This document shows positions 7,896 through 19,600 of a DNA stretch of 64,000 nt, piece after piece; position 1 is the first letter of the stretch; every line of letters starts with the position of its first letter. The notes below the pieces were generated by a model. It did no database searches. It was not told the DNA's origin and worked only from the letters and a program-made list of their open reading frames with translations. Source of the stretch: Oxalobacter sp. (GTDB taxonomy: Bacteria > Pseudomonadota > Gammaproteobacteria > Burkholderiales > Burkholderiaceae_D); the NCBI GenBank assembly GCA_003605115.1, contig QZKY01000014.1, positions 52,682-116,681 on the forward strand, given 5' to 3'. A program made the position numbers and the translations under genes.

Positions 7896-8843
7896 TCATG
7901 CTTGCTTTTCCAGCGCATCCATGAACATCCCTGCAACATTGAACCCCGTTTGCTGCGTAATTTCACGAAAACAGGTCGGGCTGGTGACATTGACTTCAGT
8001 CAGCCAATCGCCGATCACATCCAGCCCCACCAACAACAAACCGCGCTTGGCCAGGATCGGCGCGAGCGTCTCGGCAATTTCACGATCTCGCGCTGACAGG
8101 GCTTGCGCCACGCCTGTGCCACCTGCTGCGAGGTTGCCGCGCACTTCTCCCGCCTGCGGTATCCGCGCCAAGGCATACGGCACAACTTGGCCATCGATCA
8201 GCAAAATGCGTTTGTCGCCTAAAGCAATCTCCGGAATGTAGCGTTGCGCCATGATGGTTTTGCTGCCGTTACACGTCAGCGTTTCGATGACCGCGCCCAG
8301 GTTCATGCCATCTTCTTTCACGCGAAACACGCCTGTGCCACCCATGCCATCCAGTGGTTTCAAAATAATGTCACGATGCAGGACGTGAAAATCACGCAAT
8401 CTTTCTTCGTCGCTTGTCACCAGCGTCGGCGCAATGAACTGCGGAAACTGCGCGATGGCGAGCTTTTCATTGTGGTTGCGAATCGCCACCGGTTTGTTGA
8501 ACACGCGCGCGCCTTGCAATTCCGCCAACTCCAGCAAATACGTCGCGTAGACATACTCCATGTCGAAGGGCGGATCCTTGCGTTTGACGATGGCGTTGAA
8601 CGCTGTCAGCGGCTGGGCGACGGGTGCATCGGCGGTGTACCACTGATGAGGGTCGCTGTCGGTCGGCGCCAAATGGATGCGAGATACCTTCGCAACAATC
8701 CCGCCATTATCCATCGCCATGTCTTGCTGCTCAAACGCATACACTGCATGTCCGAGCTTCGCCGCTTCGACCATCATGGCATAGGTTGAGTCTTTCCAGA
8801 TTTTGAAGCTCCCCAGCGGATCAGCGAGAAATGCTATTTTCAT
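7896..8843 (-). CDS. gshB: Glutathione synthetase
   Basis: 315 residues. ATP-grasp enzyme: [20 protein letters not shown] at the N-terminus, [15 protein letters not shown] (the glycine-rich ATP loop), [20 protein letters not shown], and [12 protein letters not shown] near the end. It ligates glycine to gamma-glutamylcysteine to give glutathione. It follows gshA on the same strand, but a palindromic element (8881-8942) sits in the 115-base gap between them, which may change how the two are co-expressed. Confidence 0.96.
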   Translation of the reverse strand: MKIAFLADPLGSFKIWKDSTYAMMVEAAKLGHAVYAFEQQDMAMDNGGIVAKVSRIHLAPTDSDPHQWYTADAPVAQPLTAFNAIVKRKDPPFDMEYVYATYLLELAELQGARVFNKPVAIRNHNEKLAIAQFPQFIAPTLVTSDEERLRDFHVLHRDIILKPLDGMGGTGVFRVKEDGMNLGAVIETLTCNGSKTIMAQRYIPEIALGDKRILLIDGQVVPYALARIPQAGEVRGNLAAGGTGVAQALSARDREIAETLAPILAKRGLLLVGLDVIGDWLTEVNVTSPTCFREITQQTGFNVAGMFMDALEKQA

Positions 8844-8880
8844 TTGGAATCATTTCAAGCGAAGTTTGTTTTTGCTTCTT

Positions 8881-8942
8881 TTGAAATTCTGGGGTCAGCG
8901 TAATTTTCGCTGCGCAAAAAAACTGCTGACCCCGAATTTCAA
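8881..8942. repeat. GGGGTCAG palindromic element, copy B
   Basis: Arms ttgaaattctggggtcag and ctgaccccgaatttcaa flank a gctgcgc tip. This copy lies between gshA and gshB, which are in the same orientation, so its hairpin would be transcribed between the two coding regions. Confidence 0.9.
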
Positions 8943-8958
8943 AAAAACACTATTTTCA

Positions 8959-10257
8959 TCAAAAATCTTCCGGATTCGGATCGGTCTTTTCCAATTCCAC
9001 AGAAGCCGCAAGCAAGGCAAGCCTCGCCACGACGCCATACATATAGAAGCGATTTGGCGCAGTGGTGCCGGGCGTGGCGCGGAAATCGGGAATCGCATGT
9101 TGTTGCGCAAAAGCGAGCGGCACGAAGTGCGCACCGGGGGCATTCAGGTTTTCATTGATGTCACGCTCGGCATGCACCCGATAAAAGCCGCCCACCACAT
9201 AGCGATCCATCATGTACACCACAGGCTCGGCAACGGCATCGTTGATCCGTTCAAAGGAATGCACGCCTTCCTGCACAATCACTTCGTTCACTTCCAGCCC
9301 ATCTTTCACCACCGCCATCTTGTTGCGCTGCTTACGATTGAGATCCTTAATTTCATTGGCATCGGTCACCGTCATGATACCCATGCCATAGGTTCCCGCG
9401 TCCGCTTTGACAATCACAAAAGGCGTTTCGGTTATTTTGTATTCCTTGTATTTGCGCCGAATGCGCATCAGCACTGAATTGACACTGTCGGCCAGACACT
9501 CCTCGCCTTCGCTATCGGCAAAATTGATTTGGCCGCACTTGGCAAAGAAGGGGTTCAACATCCATTGATCGACTCCCACCAAACGTGCGAAGCGCCGCAC
9601 CACATCGTCGTACGCGGCAAAATGGTTGCTTTTGCGTCGCACGGTCCAGCCAGCGTGCAGCGGCGGCAGCAAAGTCTGTTCATGCAAATCTTCCAGTATG
9701 CCTGGCACACCCGCGCTTAAATCGTTGTTCAGTAAAATCGTGCAGGGATCAAAATCTTTCAAACCAAGGCGACGGCCATTTTTCGAGCGCACCAGCGGTT
9801 CCAGCACCAACATGTTCCCGTTCGGCAGTGCCACGGGTGTGGGCGCCTTGATTTCCGGCATCAAGGAACCGAGTCGCACGTTCAATCCGGTTTGCCGGAA
9901 AATCTTGATGAGCCGCGCAATGTTTTGCAAATAAAAAGTGTTGCGCGTATGGTTTTCGGGAATGAGTAAGAGGTTTTTCGCGTCCGGACAATACTTGTCG
10001 ATCGCTGCCATCGCCGCCTGCACAATCAGGGGCAGCATGTCGTTCGAGAGATTGTTGAATCCGCCCGGGAAAAGATTGGTATCGACTGGCGCGAGCTTGA
10101 ACCCTGCATTGCGCAAATCGACTGAGCAATAAAAAGGAGGCGTGTGATCTTGCCATTCCAGACGAAACCAGCGTTCGATGCCGGGGGTCGCCTCCAATAT
10201 CTTTTTTTCCAGATCGAGCAGCGGCCCATTCAGAGCGGTAATGAGATGTGGAACCAT
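8959..10257 (-). CDS. gshA: Glutamate-cysteine ligase, proteobacterial GshA type
   Basis: 432 residues. It matches the GshA form found in beta- and some alphaproteobacteria rather than the enterobacterial one: HLITALNGPLLDLEKKI, SVDLRNAGFKLAPVDTNLFP, LIPENHTRNTFYLQN, VKADAGTYGMGIMTV and QEGVHSFERIN. It makes gamma-glutamylcysteine, the first step of glutathione synthesis. It is upstream of gshB and downstream of amtB, with a terminator at 10445-10466 between amtB and gshA, so it likely has its own promoter in 10258-10440; none is obvious there. Confidence 0.94.
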   Translation of the reverse strand: MVPHLITALNGPLLDLEKKILEATPGIERWFRLEWQDHTPPFYCSVDLRNAGFKLAPVDTNLFPGGFNNLSNDMLPLIVQAAMAAIDKYCPDAKNLLLIPENHTRNTFYLQNIARLIKIFRQTGLNVRLGSLMPEIKAPTPVALPNGNMLVLEPLVRSKNGRRLGLKDFDPCTILLNNDLSAGVPGILEDLHEQTLLPPLHAGWTVRRKSNHFAAYDDVVRRFARLVGVDQWMLNPFFAKCGQINFADSEGEECLADSVNSVLMRIRRKYKEYKITETPFVIVKADAGTYGMGIMTVTDANEIKDLNRKQRNKMAVVKDGLEVNEVIVQEGVHSFERINDAVAEPVVYMMDRYVVGGFYRVHAERDINENLNAPGAHFVPLAFAQQHAIPDFRATPGTTAPNRFYMYGVVARLALLAASVELEKTDPNPEDF

Positions 10258-10444
10258 AATTTCCTTTTTTAGTGGGGCGTTCTTTTATTGGATTCTAGCG
10301 TTTCTCCGCCTAATTTCGGTCTTTTTTCGCACAAATAATCCGGGAGGTTCGTTTATATCAATGGCCATGCCACACCATTGTCGCTCTGTATCCACGCGTC
10401 CCAGCACTATCATGCCCCTCTGATCAACCCTGTGAGCAAAAAAA

Positions 10445-10466
10445 AGCGCCTCCGAAGAGGCGCTTG
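10445..10466 (-). terminator. Intrinsic terminator of the torF-glnK-amtB operon
   Basis: On the minus strand AAGCGCCTC/TTCG/GAGGCGCTT forms a 9-bp stem with a stable tetraloop, followed by a run of eight T. It lies 45 bases after the amtB stop. Confidence 0.95.
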
Positions 10467-10510
10467 AGGTGACCGCTTTCGCAGCTAAGGACTTACAAAG
10501 CTTGCTTCTC

Positions 10511-12016
10511 TTACAGGTGGTACGCCGATTCGCCGTGGGTCGTAATGTCCAGACCTTCGCGCTCTTCCTCTTCCGGCACACGCAAGCCAATCACCAAATC
10601 CACCAGCTTGTAGGCAATGAAGGAAACAATCGCGGACCAGATAATGCAGACACCGACTGCCTGCGTTTGCACCCACACTTGACCGAGGATGGAATACGGG
10701 TCAGCAGAGGCCGCATTCGTTACGTAGTCAAAGAGGCCTTGTCCGCCCAGGGATGGGGAGGCAAACACGCCTGTCAACAAGGCGCCGAGGATACCGCCAA
10801 CGCCATGCACACCGAACACGTCAAGCGAGTCGTCCGCACCCAAAAGTTTCTTGAGCCCGGTCACACCCCACAGGCAGATGGCGCCTGCCAGCAAACCAAT
10901 CACGAGAGCGCCCATCGGACCGATGAACCCGCAAGCTGGTGTCACTGCAACCAGACCCGCAACCGCACCGGATGCTGCCCCCAGCAGGGAGGGTTTACGC
11001 TTGATGATCCATTCCGCGCCCACCCAGCTTACGGTAGCTGCCGCCGTTGCGAGCAAGGTATTGATGAAGGCGAGCGTTGAGATATCGTTCGCTTCCAGCG
11101 CAGACCCGGCGTTGAAACCAAACCAGCCGACCCACAGCAAAGCGGCGCCAATCATAGTCATCGTCAAGGAGTGCGGTGCCATGGAATCCTTGCCCAAACC
11201 GACGCGCTTGCCGATCAAATATGCGCCAACCAAACCCGCCACCGCGGCATTGATGTGCACAACCGTGCCACCCGCAAAGTCCAGGGCACCTTTTTGGAAC
11301 AGAAAGCCCGCCTTGGCCGTTTCGGTTGCCAGCGCGTCAGCACTGGTGATGGCATCGGGACCTGTCCAGAACCAGACCATATGTGCCATCGGAACATACG
11401 AGAGCGTGAACCAGATGATCATGAACACCATCAACGCAGAGAACTTGATACGTTCTGCAAACGAGCCGATGATCAGACAGCAGGTAATCGCGGCAAAGGC
11501 GCCTTGGAAGGCAACAAACACGAACTCCGGAATCACCACGCCCTTGCTGAAGGTAGCGCCGTAGCTGAATGAGCCTTTGGCCGAATCGTAGATACCACTC
11601 AGTAGAGCGCGATCAAACCCGCCGAAGAAACTGTTTCCTTCAGTGAAGGCCAGTGAGTACCCATAGAGGCACCACAAGACAATGACCACTGCAAAGACCG
11701 ATATGGTTTGCATGAGTACTGACGCCATGTTTTTCGATCGGACAAGGCCGCCGTAGAACAAGGCAATGCCTGGCAAACTCATCAGAATGACCAGAATCGT
11801 ACACACCATGATCCATGAAGTGTCTGCCTTGACGGGCGTTGGTGCCGGTTTGGCCGCTTCGGCTGCCGGCTGCGCTACCGCAGCGGGCGCAGAAGCCGAA
11901 GCAGACACCACAGCAGATGCTGTAGCGGAAGCGTCTGCCGCAAGCGCTGGCGTGGATACCCCTAGCGCTGCCACGAGTGCCATCACGCCCAAAATGCTAG
12001 CTATAAACTTTTTCAT
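10511..12016 (-). CDS. amtB: Ammonium transporter AmtB
   Basis: 501 residues. A signal peptide (about residues 1-26) is followed by a long Ala/Pro-rich periplasmic segment (to about residue 65) and eleven membrane segments. GIALFYGGLVRSKN, DFAGGTVVHINAAVAGL (pore His) and FGVHGVGGILGALLTG (second pore His region) are diagnostic. It conducts ammonium or ammonia across the inner membrane and is blocked by GlnK. The stop is followed by a strong terminator. The gene is 9 bases after glnK and belongs to the sigma-54-dependent operon starting at torF. Confidence 0.96.
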   Translation of the reverse strand: MKKFIASILGVMALVAALGVSTPALAADASATASAVVSASASAPAAVAQPAAEAAKPAPTPVKADTSWIMVCTILVILMSLPGIALFYGGLVRSKNMASVLMQTISVFAVVIVLWCLYGYSLAFTEGNSFFGGFDRALLSGIYDSAKGSFSYGATFSKGVVIPEFVFVAFQGAFAAITCCLIIGSFAERIKFSALMVFMIIWFTLSYVPMAHMVWFWTGPDAITSADALATETAKAGFLFQKGALDFAGGTVVHINAAVAGLVGAYLIGKRVGLGKDSMAPHSLTMTMIGAALLWVGWFGFNAGSALEANDISTLAFINTLLATAAATVSWVGAEWIIKRKPSLLGAASGAVAGLVAVTPACGFIGPMGALVIGLLAGAICLWGVTGLKKLLGADDSLDVFGVHGVGGILGALLTGVFASPSLGGQGLFDYVTNAASADPYSILGQVWVQTQAVGVCIIWSAIVSFIAYKLVDLVIGLRVPEEEEREGLDITTHGESAYHL

Positions 12017-12025
12017 AACGCTCTC

Positions 12026-13137
<1,112 letters not shown>

Positions 13138-13205
13138 GACAGTATCCTTTGGTTGTGATCATTCGTTGGGTTAAACAGCAAGCCAAGCGGCTTTCACTTC
13201 CTATT

Positions 13206-13222
13206 AAGCAGAACCCGTGCCA
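13206..13222 (-). promoter_or_regulatory. Sigma-54 promoter of torF-glnK-amtB
   Basis: TGGCACGGGTTCTGCTT on the minus strand has GG (-24) and GC (-12) separated by exactly 10 bases. It lies about 70 bases upstream of the torF ATG. Two NtrC-like sites lie about 100-140 bases further upstream. Confidence 0.92.
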
Positions 13223-13319
13223 GCTCCTCTTTTATGCCTTTTAGGGAACTTTTCCTGTCGCATTTCTTTTCAAACGACTATGATTTGCCATGTGACATCC
13301 GCGTGACACCCGGATAAAT

Positions 13320-13360
13320 GCACCGATCCGGTGTTTTAACCATACGCACCAAATTGGTGT
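13320..13360. promoter_or_regulatory. Two tandem NtrC-like binding sites
   Basis: GCAC-N6-GGTGT occurs at 13320-13334 and again at 13346-13360, with starts 26 bases apart. This matches the dyad GCACNNNNNNGGTGC of NtrC enhancer sites except for the last base. They stand at enhancer distance upstream of the sigma-54 promoter, and in the leader of the divergent ubiK gene. Confidence 0.8.
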
Positions 13361-13398
13361 TTGATATGACTTGCCTCAAATCAGTGCAAAGGAACCGC

Positions 13399-13659
13399 AT
13401 GGATCCCAAACAATTCTTTGAACAACTTCAAACTCAAATCAACCAGATCCTGGAAACCTCGCCGGCCAAGGACATTGAAAAAAACATTCGCGCCTTGCTC
13501 ACGCAAGGCCTCGCCAAGCTGGATGTGGTCACGCGAGAGGAGTTTGATGCGCAATCGCTTCAACTGGCGCGCATCCGGGAGCGGCTGGAGGTGTTGGAAA
13601 AGCGAGTGGCCGAGCTGGAAACAATATTGACGTCCGGGCAAACCTACCAGCGTTCATGA
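13399..13659 (+). CDS. ubiK: Ubiquinone biosynthesis accessory factor UbiK
   Basis: 86 residues. MDPKQFFEQLQTQINQIL and the C-terminal coiled coil (RERLEVLEKRVAELETIL) match UbiK (YqiC), a small trimeric protein that supports the aerobic ubiquinone-biosynthesis complex together with UbiJ. The ATG at 13399 follows a purine-rich ribosome site (aaagga); a longer in-frame start at 13318 is rejected because it would translate the NtrC sites. The gene is divergent from torF. Confidence 0.9.
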   Translation: MDPKQFFEQLQTQINQILETSPAKDIEKNIRALLTQGLAKLDVVTREEFDAQSLQLARIRERLEVLEKRVAELETILTSGQTYQRS

Positions 13660-13767
13660 TTGAATCGACGCGATGTCCTCTAACAGGCTGTCAGGCGTAC
13701 CGTTTTCGATACTAAAGAAATGCCCCAGGCGAACAGCATGCTGCCTTCCCCATTAATGGAACGACAA

Positions 13768-14796
13768 TCACGCCATTCGCTCGGATGCCGTACGAATGAC
13801 ATTGCGACCCGCTCTTTTTGCCTCATATAGCGCCCGATCGGCCTGTTGAACCAAGCTTGCAGGGTTTTCATGTTTCGAGGGAATGCGACTGGCAATGCCG
13901 ATGCTGATGGTCACGGTGCCAGGCAATAGATGAACGCCCGGAATGTCCAGCGACAGCACGGCCTCTTGAATGCGGCGCCCAATCTCCACCGCGTCGCGTT
14001 CTGCCGCATCGGGCAAAAGCATGACAAATTCTTCGCCACCATATCGCGCCGCCAGTTCGCCGCCACGCCGCGCCACTTTCGCCATTTCTTGCGCGAAGGT
14101 TTGCAGACACGCGTCGCCCGCCAAGTGTCCGTAATTATCGTTGAAGCGCTTGAAGTGATCCACGTCGATCATGAGAAGCGAGATGGTATGCCCCGCGCGC
14201 TTTGCACGGTTCCATTCTTGCTGCAAGATCCGATCAAAGTAACGACGGTTGGCAATCCCTGTCAATCCATCCGTGTTGCTGAGTTCTTCGAGCTTTCGGT
14301 TTGCCCGTTCTAATGCTTGCGTCCGCTCGGCAACGATGGCTTCCAGATCATGATTGCGTTGTTGCATGCTTTTAATCGGATAGATCTCACCATCTTCTGC
14401 CCTACGATACGGAACCGATATGCCGCTATGCGCAATTTTCCAGTCCGCGCCTTCGCGCTGGAAAACCAGCACCAGACGCGCCGTCTCGTTCGACAAGAAC
14501 TTGTCCGGCAAGGGTAAATGAATGTGGAAAAAAGCGGTGACTATCGCGCAGTTGTCTCCGATTTCCTGCATCGACAGATCCAGCATTTCAACGCCCAGGC
14601 GTTCCGGCACTTGCGCAAAATCCTGCCGGGTAATCTTGATCCATTCCTCACGATCCTTGACCAGAACGCTGCTGCTGCCAGCGTAGCCACTGAAATTTTC
14701 GCTGAATCGTGTCGTCAGTCTGTCGTCGCGAGACGCATACATTTCGATGTATTCATCGAACAAAGCGCGAATCATCTGTTGTCGTTCAGGGCTCAT
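13768..14796 (-). CDS. Diguanylate cyclase with N-terminal SnoaL/NTF2-like domain
   Basis: 342 residues. Residues 1-130 look like an NTF2/SnoaL-type fold (nuclear-transport-factor-like ligand pocket), followed by a short coiled coil (145-175) and a GGDEF domain (175-342). The active-site loop is GGEEF at 253-257, a competent variant, and the upstream I-site position reads RGGE instead of RxxD, so product inhibition may be weak. The enzyme would make cyclic di-GMP in the cytosol in response to an unknown ligand. It stands alone, convergent with ubiK. Confidence 0.88.
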   Translation of the reverse strand: MSPERQQMIRALFDEYIEMYASRDDRLTTRFSENFSGYAGSSSVLVKDREEWIKITRQDFAQVPERLGVEMLDLSMQEIGDNCAIVTAFFHIHLPLPDKFLSNETARLVLVFQREGADWKIAHSGISVPYRRAEDGEIYPIKSMQQRNHDLEAIVAERTQALERANRKLEELSNTDGLTGIANRRYFDRILQQEWNRAKRAGHTISLLMIDVDHFKRFNDNYGHLAGDACLQTFAQEMAKVARRGGELAARYGGEEFVMLLPDAAERDAVEIGRRIQEAVLSLDIPGVHLLPGTVTISIGIASRIPSKHENPASLVQQADRALYEAKRAGRNVIRTASERMA

Positions 14797-15092
14797 GGCT
14801 CATTTTCTGATGGGATGGCATAAGCCACATCGCACTCAACACCAGATAAGTAAAAAATGTTGAGGCACAGAAACTATTCTATCGCAGCACTGCCCAATAT
14901 GTCAGCACATATCTATTCCCAAGAAGCGCTTTGGATCGTTTGCTTTTCATCTTCGCCCTCGAATTGAGACCACGCTACCACGTAAGCCCGCCCATCACAC
15001 AGCAACGATTGCCAAAACAACATTTTTCATTCAAGCTTGCTGGCATTGCCCTTTAATACATAGCGACCCGTTCAACTGAAAAGGCATACGCC

Positions 15093-16610
15093 ATGAGCCT
15101 CGCCATCCTCAAAAGCCGCGCACTCTCCGGCATGCATGCGCCGGAAGTGGCCGTCGAAGTTCACCTGGCAAACGGGTTGCCGGGCATGACCATCGTCGGC
15201 CTGCCCGAAACCGAAGTGAAGGAAGCGCGGGATCGCGTGCGTGCCGCCATTCAGAATTCTCGCTTTGAATTTCCCGCACGACGCATGACAGTCAATCTCG
15301 CCCCCGCAGACTTGCCGAAGGAATCCGGTCGATTCGACCTGCCGATTGCGCTGGGCATCTTGGCCGCGTCGGGACAAATTCCTTCCGACACTTTTAGCCA
15401 GTACGAGTTTGCAGGCGAACTCTCGCTGTCCGGCGAGCTGCGCCCGATTCGCGGTGCCCTTGCGATGACGTATGCGATGCAGCAATCTGGCGCAGCGCTG
15501 GGGCGCTCGTTCATTTTGCCGCGCGCGAATGCGGATGAAGCGGCGCTCGTCACCGATGCCGCGATTTTCCCAGCCGGATCATTGCTGGACGTTTGCGCAC
15601 ACTTTGCCGCCATCGCGCCAGAAACAAGACTGTCGCGCCACAAGCCGGACACCCCGCTTGTTCAAGCGGGCTATCCCGATTTTGCTGACGTCAAAGGGCA
15701 ACAACAAGCCAAACGCGCGCTTGAAGTGGCAGCCGCAGGCAATCACAGTGTGTTGATGGTGGGGCCGCCCGGCACAGGCAAAACCATGCTGGCGTCACGC
15801 TTTGCAGGCATCCTGCCGCCGATGACAGATGAAGAAGCACTGGAATCCGCCGCCGTGCAATCACTCACAGGGGGCTTTGACGTGTCGCGCTGGAAGGCGC
15901 GCCCCTATCGCGCACCACATCACACGGCTTCCGGCGTCGCCTTGGTGGGTGGTGGTGGCACGCCGCGCCCCGGCGAAATTTCGTTGGCACATTGTGGCGT
16001 GCTGTTTTTAGATGAGTTGCCGGAGTTTGAGCGAAAGGTGCTGGAAGTTTTGCGCGAGCCGCTGGAATCCGGTCACATCACCATTTCGCGCGCTGCGCGG
16101 CAGGCGGATTTTCCTGCGCGCTTTCAATTGCTGGCGGCGATGAATCCCTGTCCCTGCGGATATCTCGGCCATCACGCGGGGAAATGCCGCTGTACGCCAG
16201 ACAATGTGGCGCGCTATCAAGATCGCATTTCGGGCCCCATGCTGGATCGCATCGACATGCAAATACAAGTCGGCGCATTGTCGCAAGATGAGTTGATGCT
16301 GCAGGCAGACGGCGAATCTTCCAGTGTGATTGCGCAACGCGTGCGCCGCGCTTTTGAAGTGCAGTACGCTCGCCAGAACAAGCCGAACAGCCAGCTCACG
16401 CCCAAGGAAATCGACCGGCACTGCAAACCGGATTTGTCTGGCGAACAGTTATTGCGCAGCGCCATGACACGATTGAACTGGTCTGCGCGCGCGTATCACC
16501 GCGTGCTCAAGCTGGCGCGCACAATTGCCGATCTGGGCGATTCGAAAAGCGTCACGCAGGCACACGTGGCGGAAGCGATTCAGTACCGGCGGGCGCTAAG
16601 GGAGCGTTAA
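15093..16610 (+). CDS. yifB: YifB/ComM-family Mg-chelatase-like AAA+ ATPase
   Basis: 505 residues. An N-terminal Lon-like substrate domain (NGLPGMTIVGLPETEVKEAR) is followed by a Mg-chelatase AAA+ domain with Walker A MVGPPGTGKTMLA, Walker B LFLDELPEF and a C-terminal lid (residues ~405-500). ComM, the studied member, is a hexameric helicase that promotes branch migration during natural transformation. The gene ends 39 bases before the convergent activase gene, with a hairpin between. Confidence 0.93.
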   Translation: MSLAILKSRALSGMHAPEVAVEVHLANGLPGMTIVGLPETEVKEARDRVRAAIQNSRFEFPARRMTVNLAPADLPKESGRFDLPIALGILAASGQIPSDTFSQYEFAGELSLSGELRPIRGALAMTYAMQQSGAALGRSFILPRANADEAALVTDAAIFPAGSLLDVCAHFAAIAPETRLSRHKPDTPLVQAGYPDFADVKGQQQAKRALEVAAAGNHSVLMVGPPGTGKTMLASRFAGILPPMTDEEALESAAVQSLTGGFDVSRWKARPYRAPHHTASGVALVGGGGTPRPGEISLAHCGVLFLDELPEFERKVLEVLREPLESGHITISRAARQADFPARFQLLAAMNPCPCGYLGHHAGKCRCTPDNVARYQDRISGPMLDRIDMQIQVGALSQDELMLQADGESSSVIAQRVRRAFEVQYARQNKPNSQLTPKEIDRHCKPDLSGEQLLRSAMTRLNWSARAYHRVLKLARTIADLGDSKSVTQAHVAEAIQYRRALRER

Positions 16611-16627
16611 TTATGGGAGCGTTAAGA

Positions 16628-16648
16628 CTGGGCGAAGCAGTCGCCCAG
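16628..16648. terminator. Hairpin between convergent yifB and activase genes
   Basis: ctgggcga and tcgcccag pair perfectly around agcag. There is no clear T-tract on either side, so it is only a possible bidirectional terminator or transcript-end stabiliser. Confidence 0.5.
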
Positions 16649-16649
16649 A

Positions 16650-19600
16650 CTAAAACTGCGTCAACGCTGGCAGCATCCAGCTCCACTCTGCCGCCTCGGC
16701 AAATACAAAACCGAAACCCGCCAAACTGCTGACGCCGCTTTGTGTTTTAAAGATCTTGGTTTCTTTGCCTTCGCTTGCGCCGCGTCGCGCCAATCCTTCG
16801 GGCCCCATCGACTTGAGCAGCGCCAGCGACAGCAATTCATCGTTCACTTCGCCATCCGCAGAAAAAAGCTGCTGCACATGGCCATCGCCACAACCGACCT
16901 GACGCAAACGCGGGGTAAACACCTGACTCATGGTAGACACCATGCAACTGGTTGGCGCAACATTCAGGATCAAATTGGCTCCCTGACGCAAGCTCCCAAT
17001 GACTTCGCCGAGATACGGCGCGAGCTCGCCAAATGGTCGAAGCGTCGGCAAGACTTCCTGCGCCGTGATCATGTGTTCATTCGCGGAGGTGGGCATGGTC
17101 AGGCCTGCTGCATCGTAAACCGGTTTCGCTATCAGGTTGCGCAATACCCAGCGCAATCTTGTGATGCGTTTGCGGCGATTTTTTGCTGCTTTTAAATCCG
17201 CTTGAGGCGTTGTACGAATTTCAGCGTCGGCTTGCTCCACCAGATAATCAAGGTAAGACCACACCGGCGCAACATGCATCTTGAAGCGGCCAAACCCCAG
17301 CATGGAGAGCAATGACGTAAAAATCGCTTCGGCTTGTGCCACGCGCATGTAAACTTCGCCGGTCGCAAGGATATCCAGGGGCTTGCCCTCCGGTTTACGC
17401 TGCGGCCATCGTGCAGCAAATTTTCGGAATGGTTCCACCAGATCACGCCCATCCAGCCGGTACGCCCAGTACTTCGCCGGCGTGCCGAAGACTTTGCACA
17501 GCATCCGTGCGACAGAGCCGGGTCCTGAAAACTTTTCATACGCTGCGAGCAACTCTTCTTTGAGCGCTGCGTAGTCCACCAGGAAGCGCCCATATTCTTC
17601 TGCATCCCGGCACACCATGGACGCCGTGAACAGAAGGTCGTGCAGCGCCCCTTGCACAATCGTTGCCTGGTACATGCGCAGAAGCGTCCATTCCTCCAGC
17701 CCGATGTTATAACCATCACGCTCACGCGCAATCAAGAAACGAAATACGCCTTCGCCTTTGCATTCCTGACTTTCTCGTTGCATGTCCTTGTGCGCCATCA
17801 GCTTGTGCACATGCACGTATTGCCCCTGGCGGCAAGGTCCCGTACCGGCATTGTCGAAAAACAGCAAGCGCGTTTTTCCGGCTACGACCGGATCGTTTTG
17901 TGCGCGTCGTCGTGCAAAATCTGCTTTCGCACGTTCCAGATCGGCATACACTGCAGCCAGCGGTGCGCATACCGCATCCCCCACACTGCGCCGTCCGGAT
18001 TTGATCAAGCCTTGCAAATCTCTGTCGCTACGATACAGATCAACGCAGGCAAACCCGGCGCCGCGCATGATGCTGCTCAAGGGGCGGCTGTCTGACAAGG
18101 TCGGAAAATAAATGACGTCGCGCGCCGGATCGATCCCTTCATTGCTTTCCAAATCATCCAGTGCTTTGACGTCAAAGGCTTCTTCATTCTCCGGTTTGAG
18201 CTTGGCGTGCAAACCCATGTTCAACTGATTCACATAGGTATTGACACGGTTTTCCAAATGCGCCAGTTCCTTGATCACCGCATCGGACTGTATCAACAAG
18301 AAGGGGCGCTGCTTCATCAATTCGGCGCCGAGCGGCAGCGTCACGCTGTCCGGGCCGCAACAGAAAGTCGAGACCTGCACCACAGGCAATAATTCCGTAG
18401 AGGCTTCCAGTTCTTCAAACAATGCAGCCAAACGCGGTTGACGAATGCGCTGATGCAAGCTGCGATCCGCCACTGCCGCAAGGATGGTCGTGATTAAGTG
18501 CGGGTTGCGCCAGTAAATGTGGGCAAAATCTTCGTTCAATTCCACATCGAGCACGTAAGAGGGAATTGCCACCATCGCCTTGTCACGCAAAAGCCTGCGC
18601 ACGTGGCTGTCGTATATACCGGGATTCAACAGGTACTCTCGCCCCACAACCAAGGCCACTTTTTGTCCGGCAGCATTCGCCTGCTCGATCATGTCGCCGG
18701 CCAATTCCGCCGTTTTGACGCGCAGCGCCCGGTGATCGTTGAGCGCACCGGCCAATGCCGCCACCAATTCCCTGCGCGACGGCGCCATGCCATACGCCGC
18801 AAAGACAGGGGCGAATTGTTCTTGCAACTGATCTGCCAAGTTTTCCGCATTTTGCTTTGACAAATCGATGTGAAACAAATGAAACCGCGCGTCTTGATGC
18901 ACCGCTTCGGCTACGCCTTTCGCGACGGCAAAGCCACCCTGATTCAAGGTGCAGGTGCGACCCATGCTCTTGCCATCCGTCTGCAACAGTTCGATTTGCG
19001 GCGCGAGAATCATGCCATGCGGCGCTTGCGCCAGACGCAAGAATTGCCCCACCGCACCCATGTGCGGCGCGCAACTATCTACATCGAAATACGGTTGTGC
19101 ATCCACGAGATCGGTATCGCACACATTGTCGACATGCACGGGAATGTCAAAGCGTTCGAAAATCCGCGAAAGGAAATACGCCCACTCTGAAACAATGAAA
19201 CCGCGCGGAATCACCAGGCGCCTGGCATTCTCGGTGCGGGGGTGATGGCTATCGATAAAACTCCAGATTTCCATGTATGTGTCGCGAGGGGGCGCCGTCA
19301 ACTCCATCGCAACGCCATGCTCTTTGCGCGCAACGTACTTCGCCAGCATTTCGTTGACCGCCGAACAGCCGCCTAATGTAAAGGCGAACAAATTGCCATC
19401 GCTTCCGTGACACCTAAGACCCGTGCGATTGCATGCCGCACTGGGGTCTTCGCAAGCAATGCCCCGGCACTTGATGATCACTTTTTCAAATTTCGCATCC
19501 AGCAAAGCGCTGAATGGCACGGTGACCGCGCCCGCCGGTGCCGTCACGGACAGGGTGCGAATCAATCCCAGACAAGCACGATGCCCTGGATAGGTGGGCA

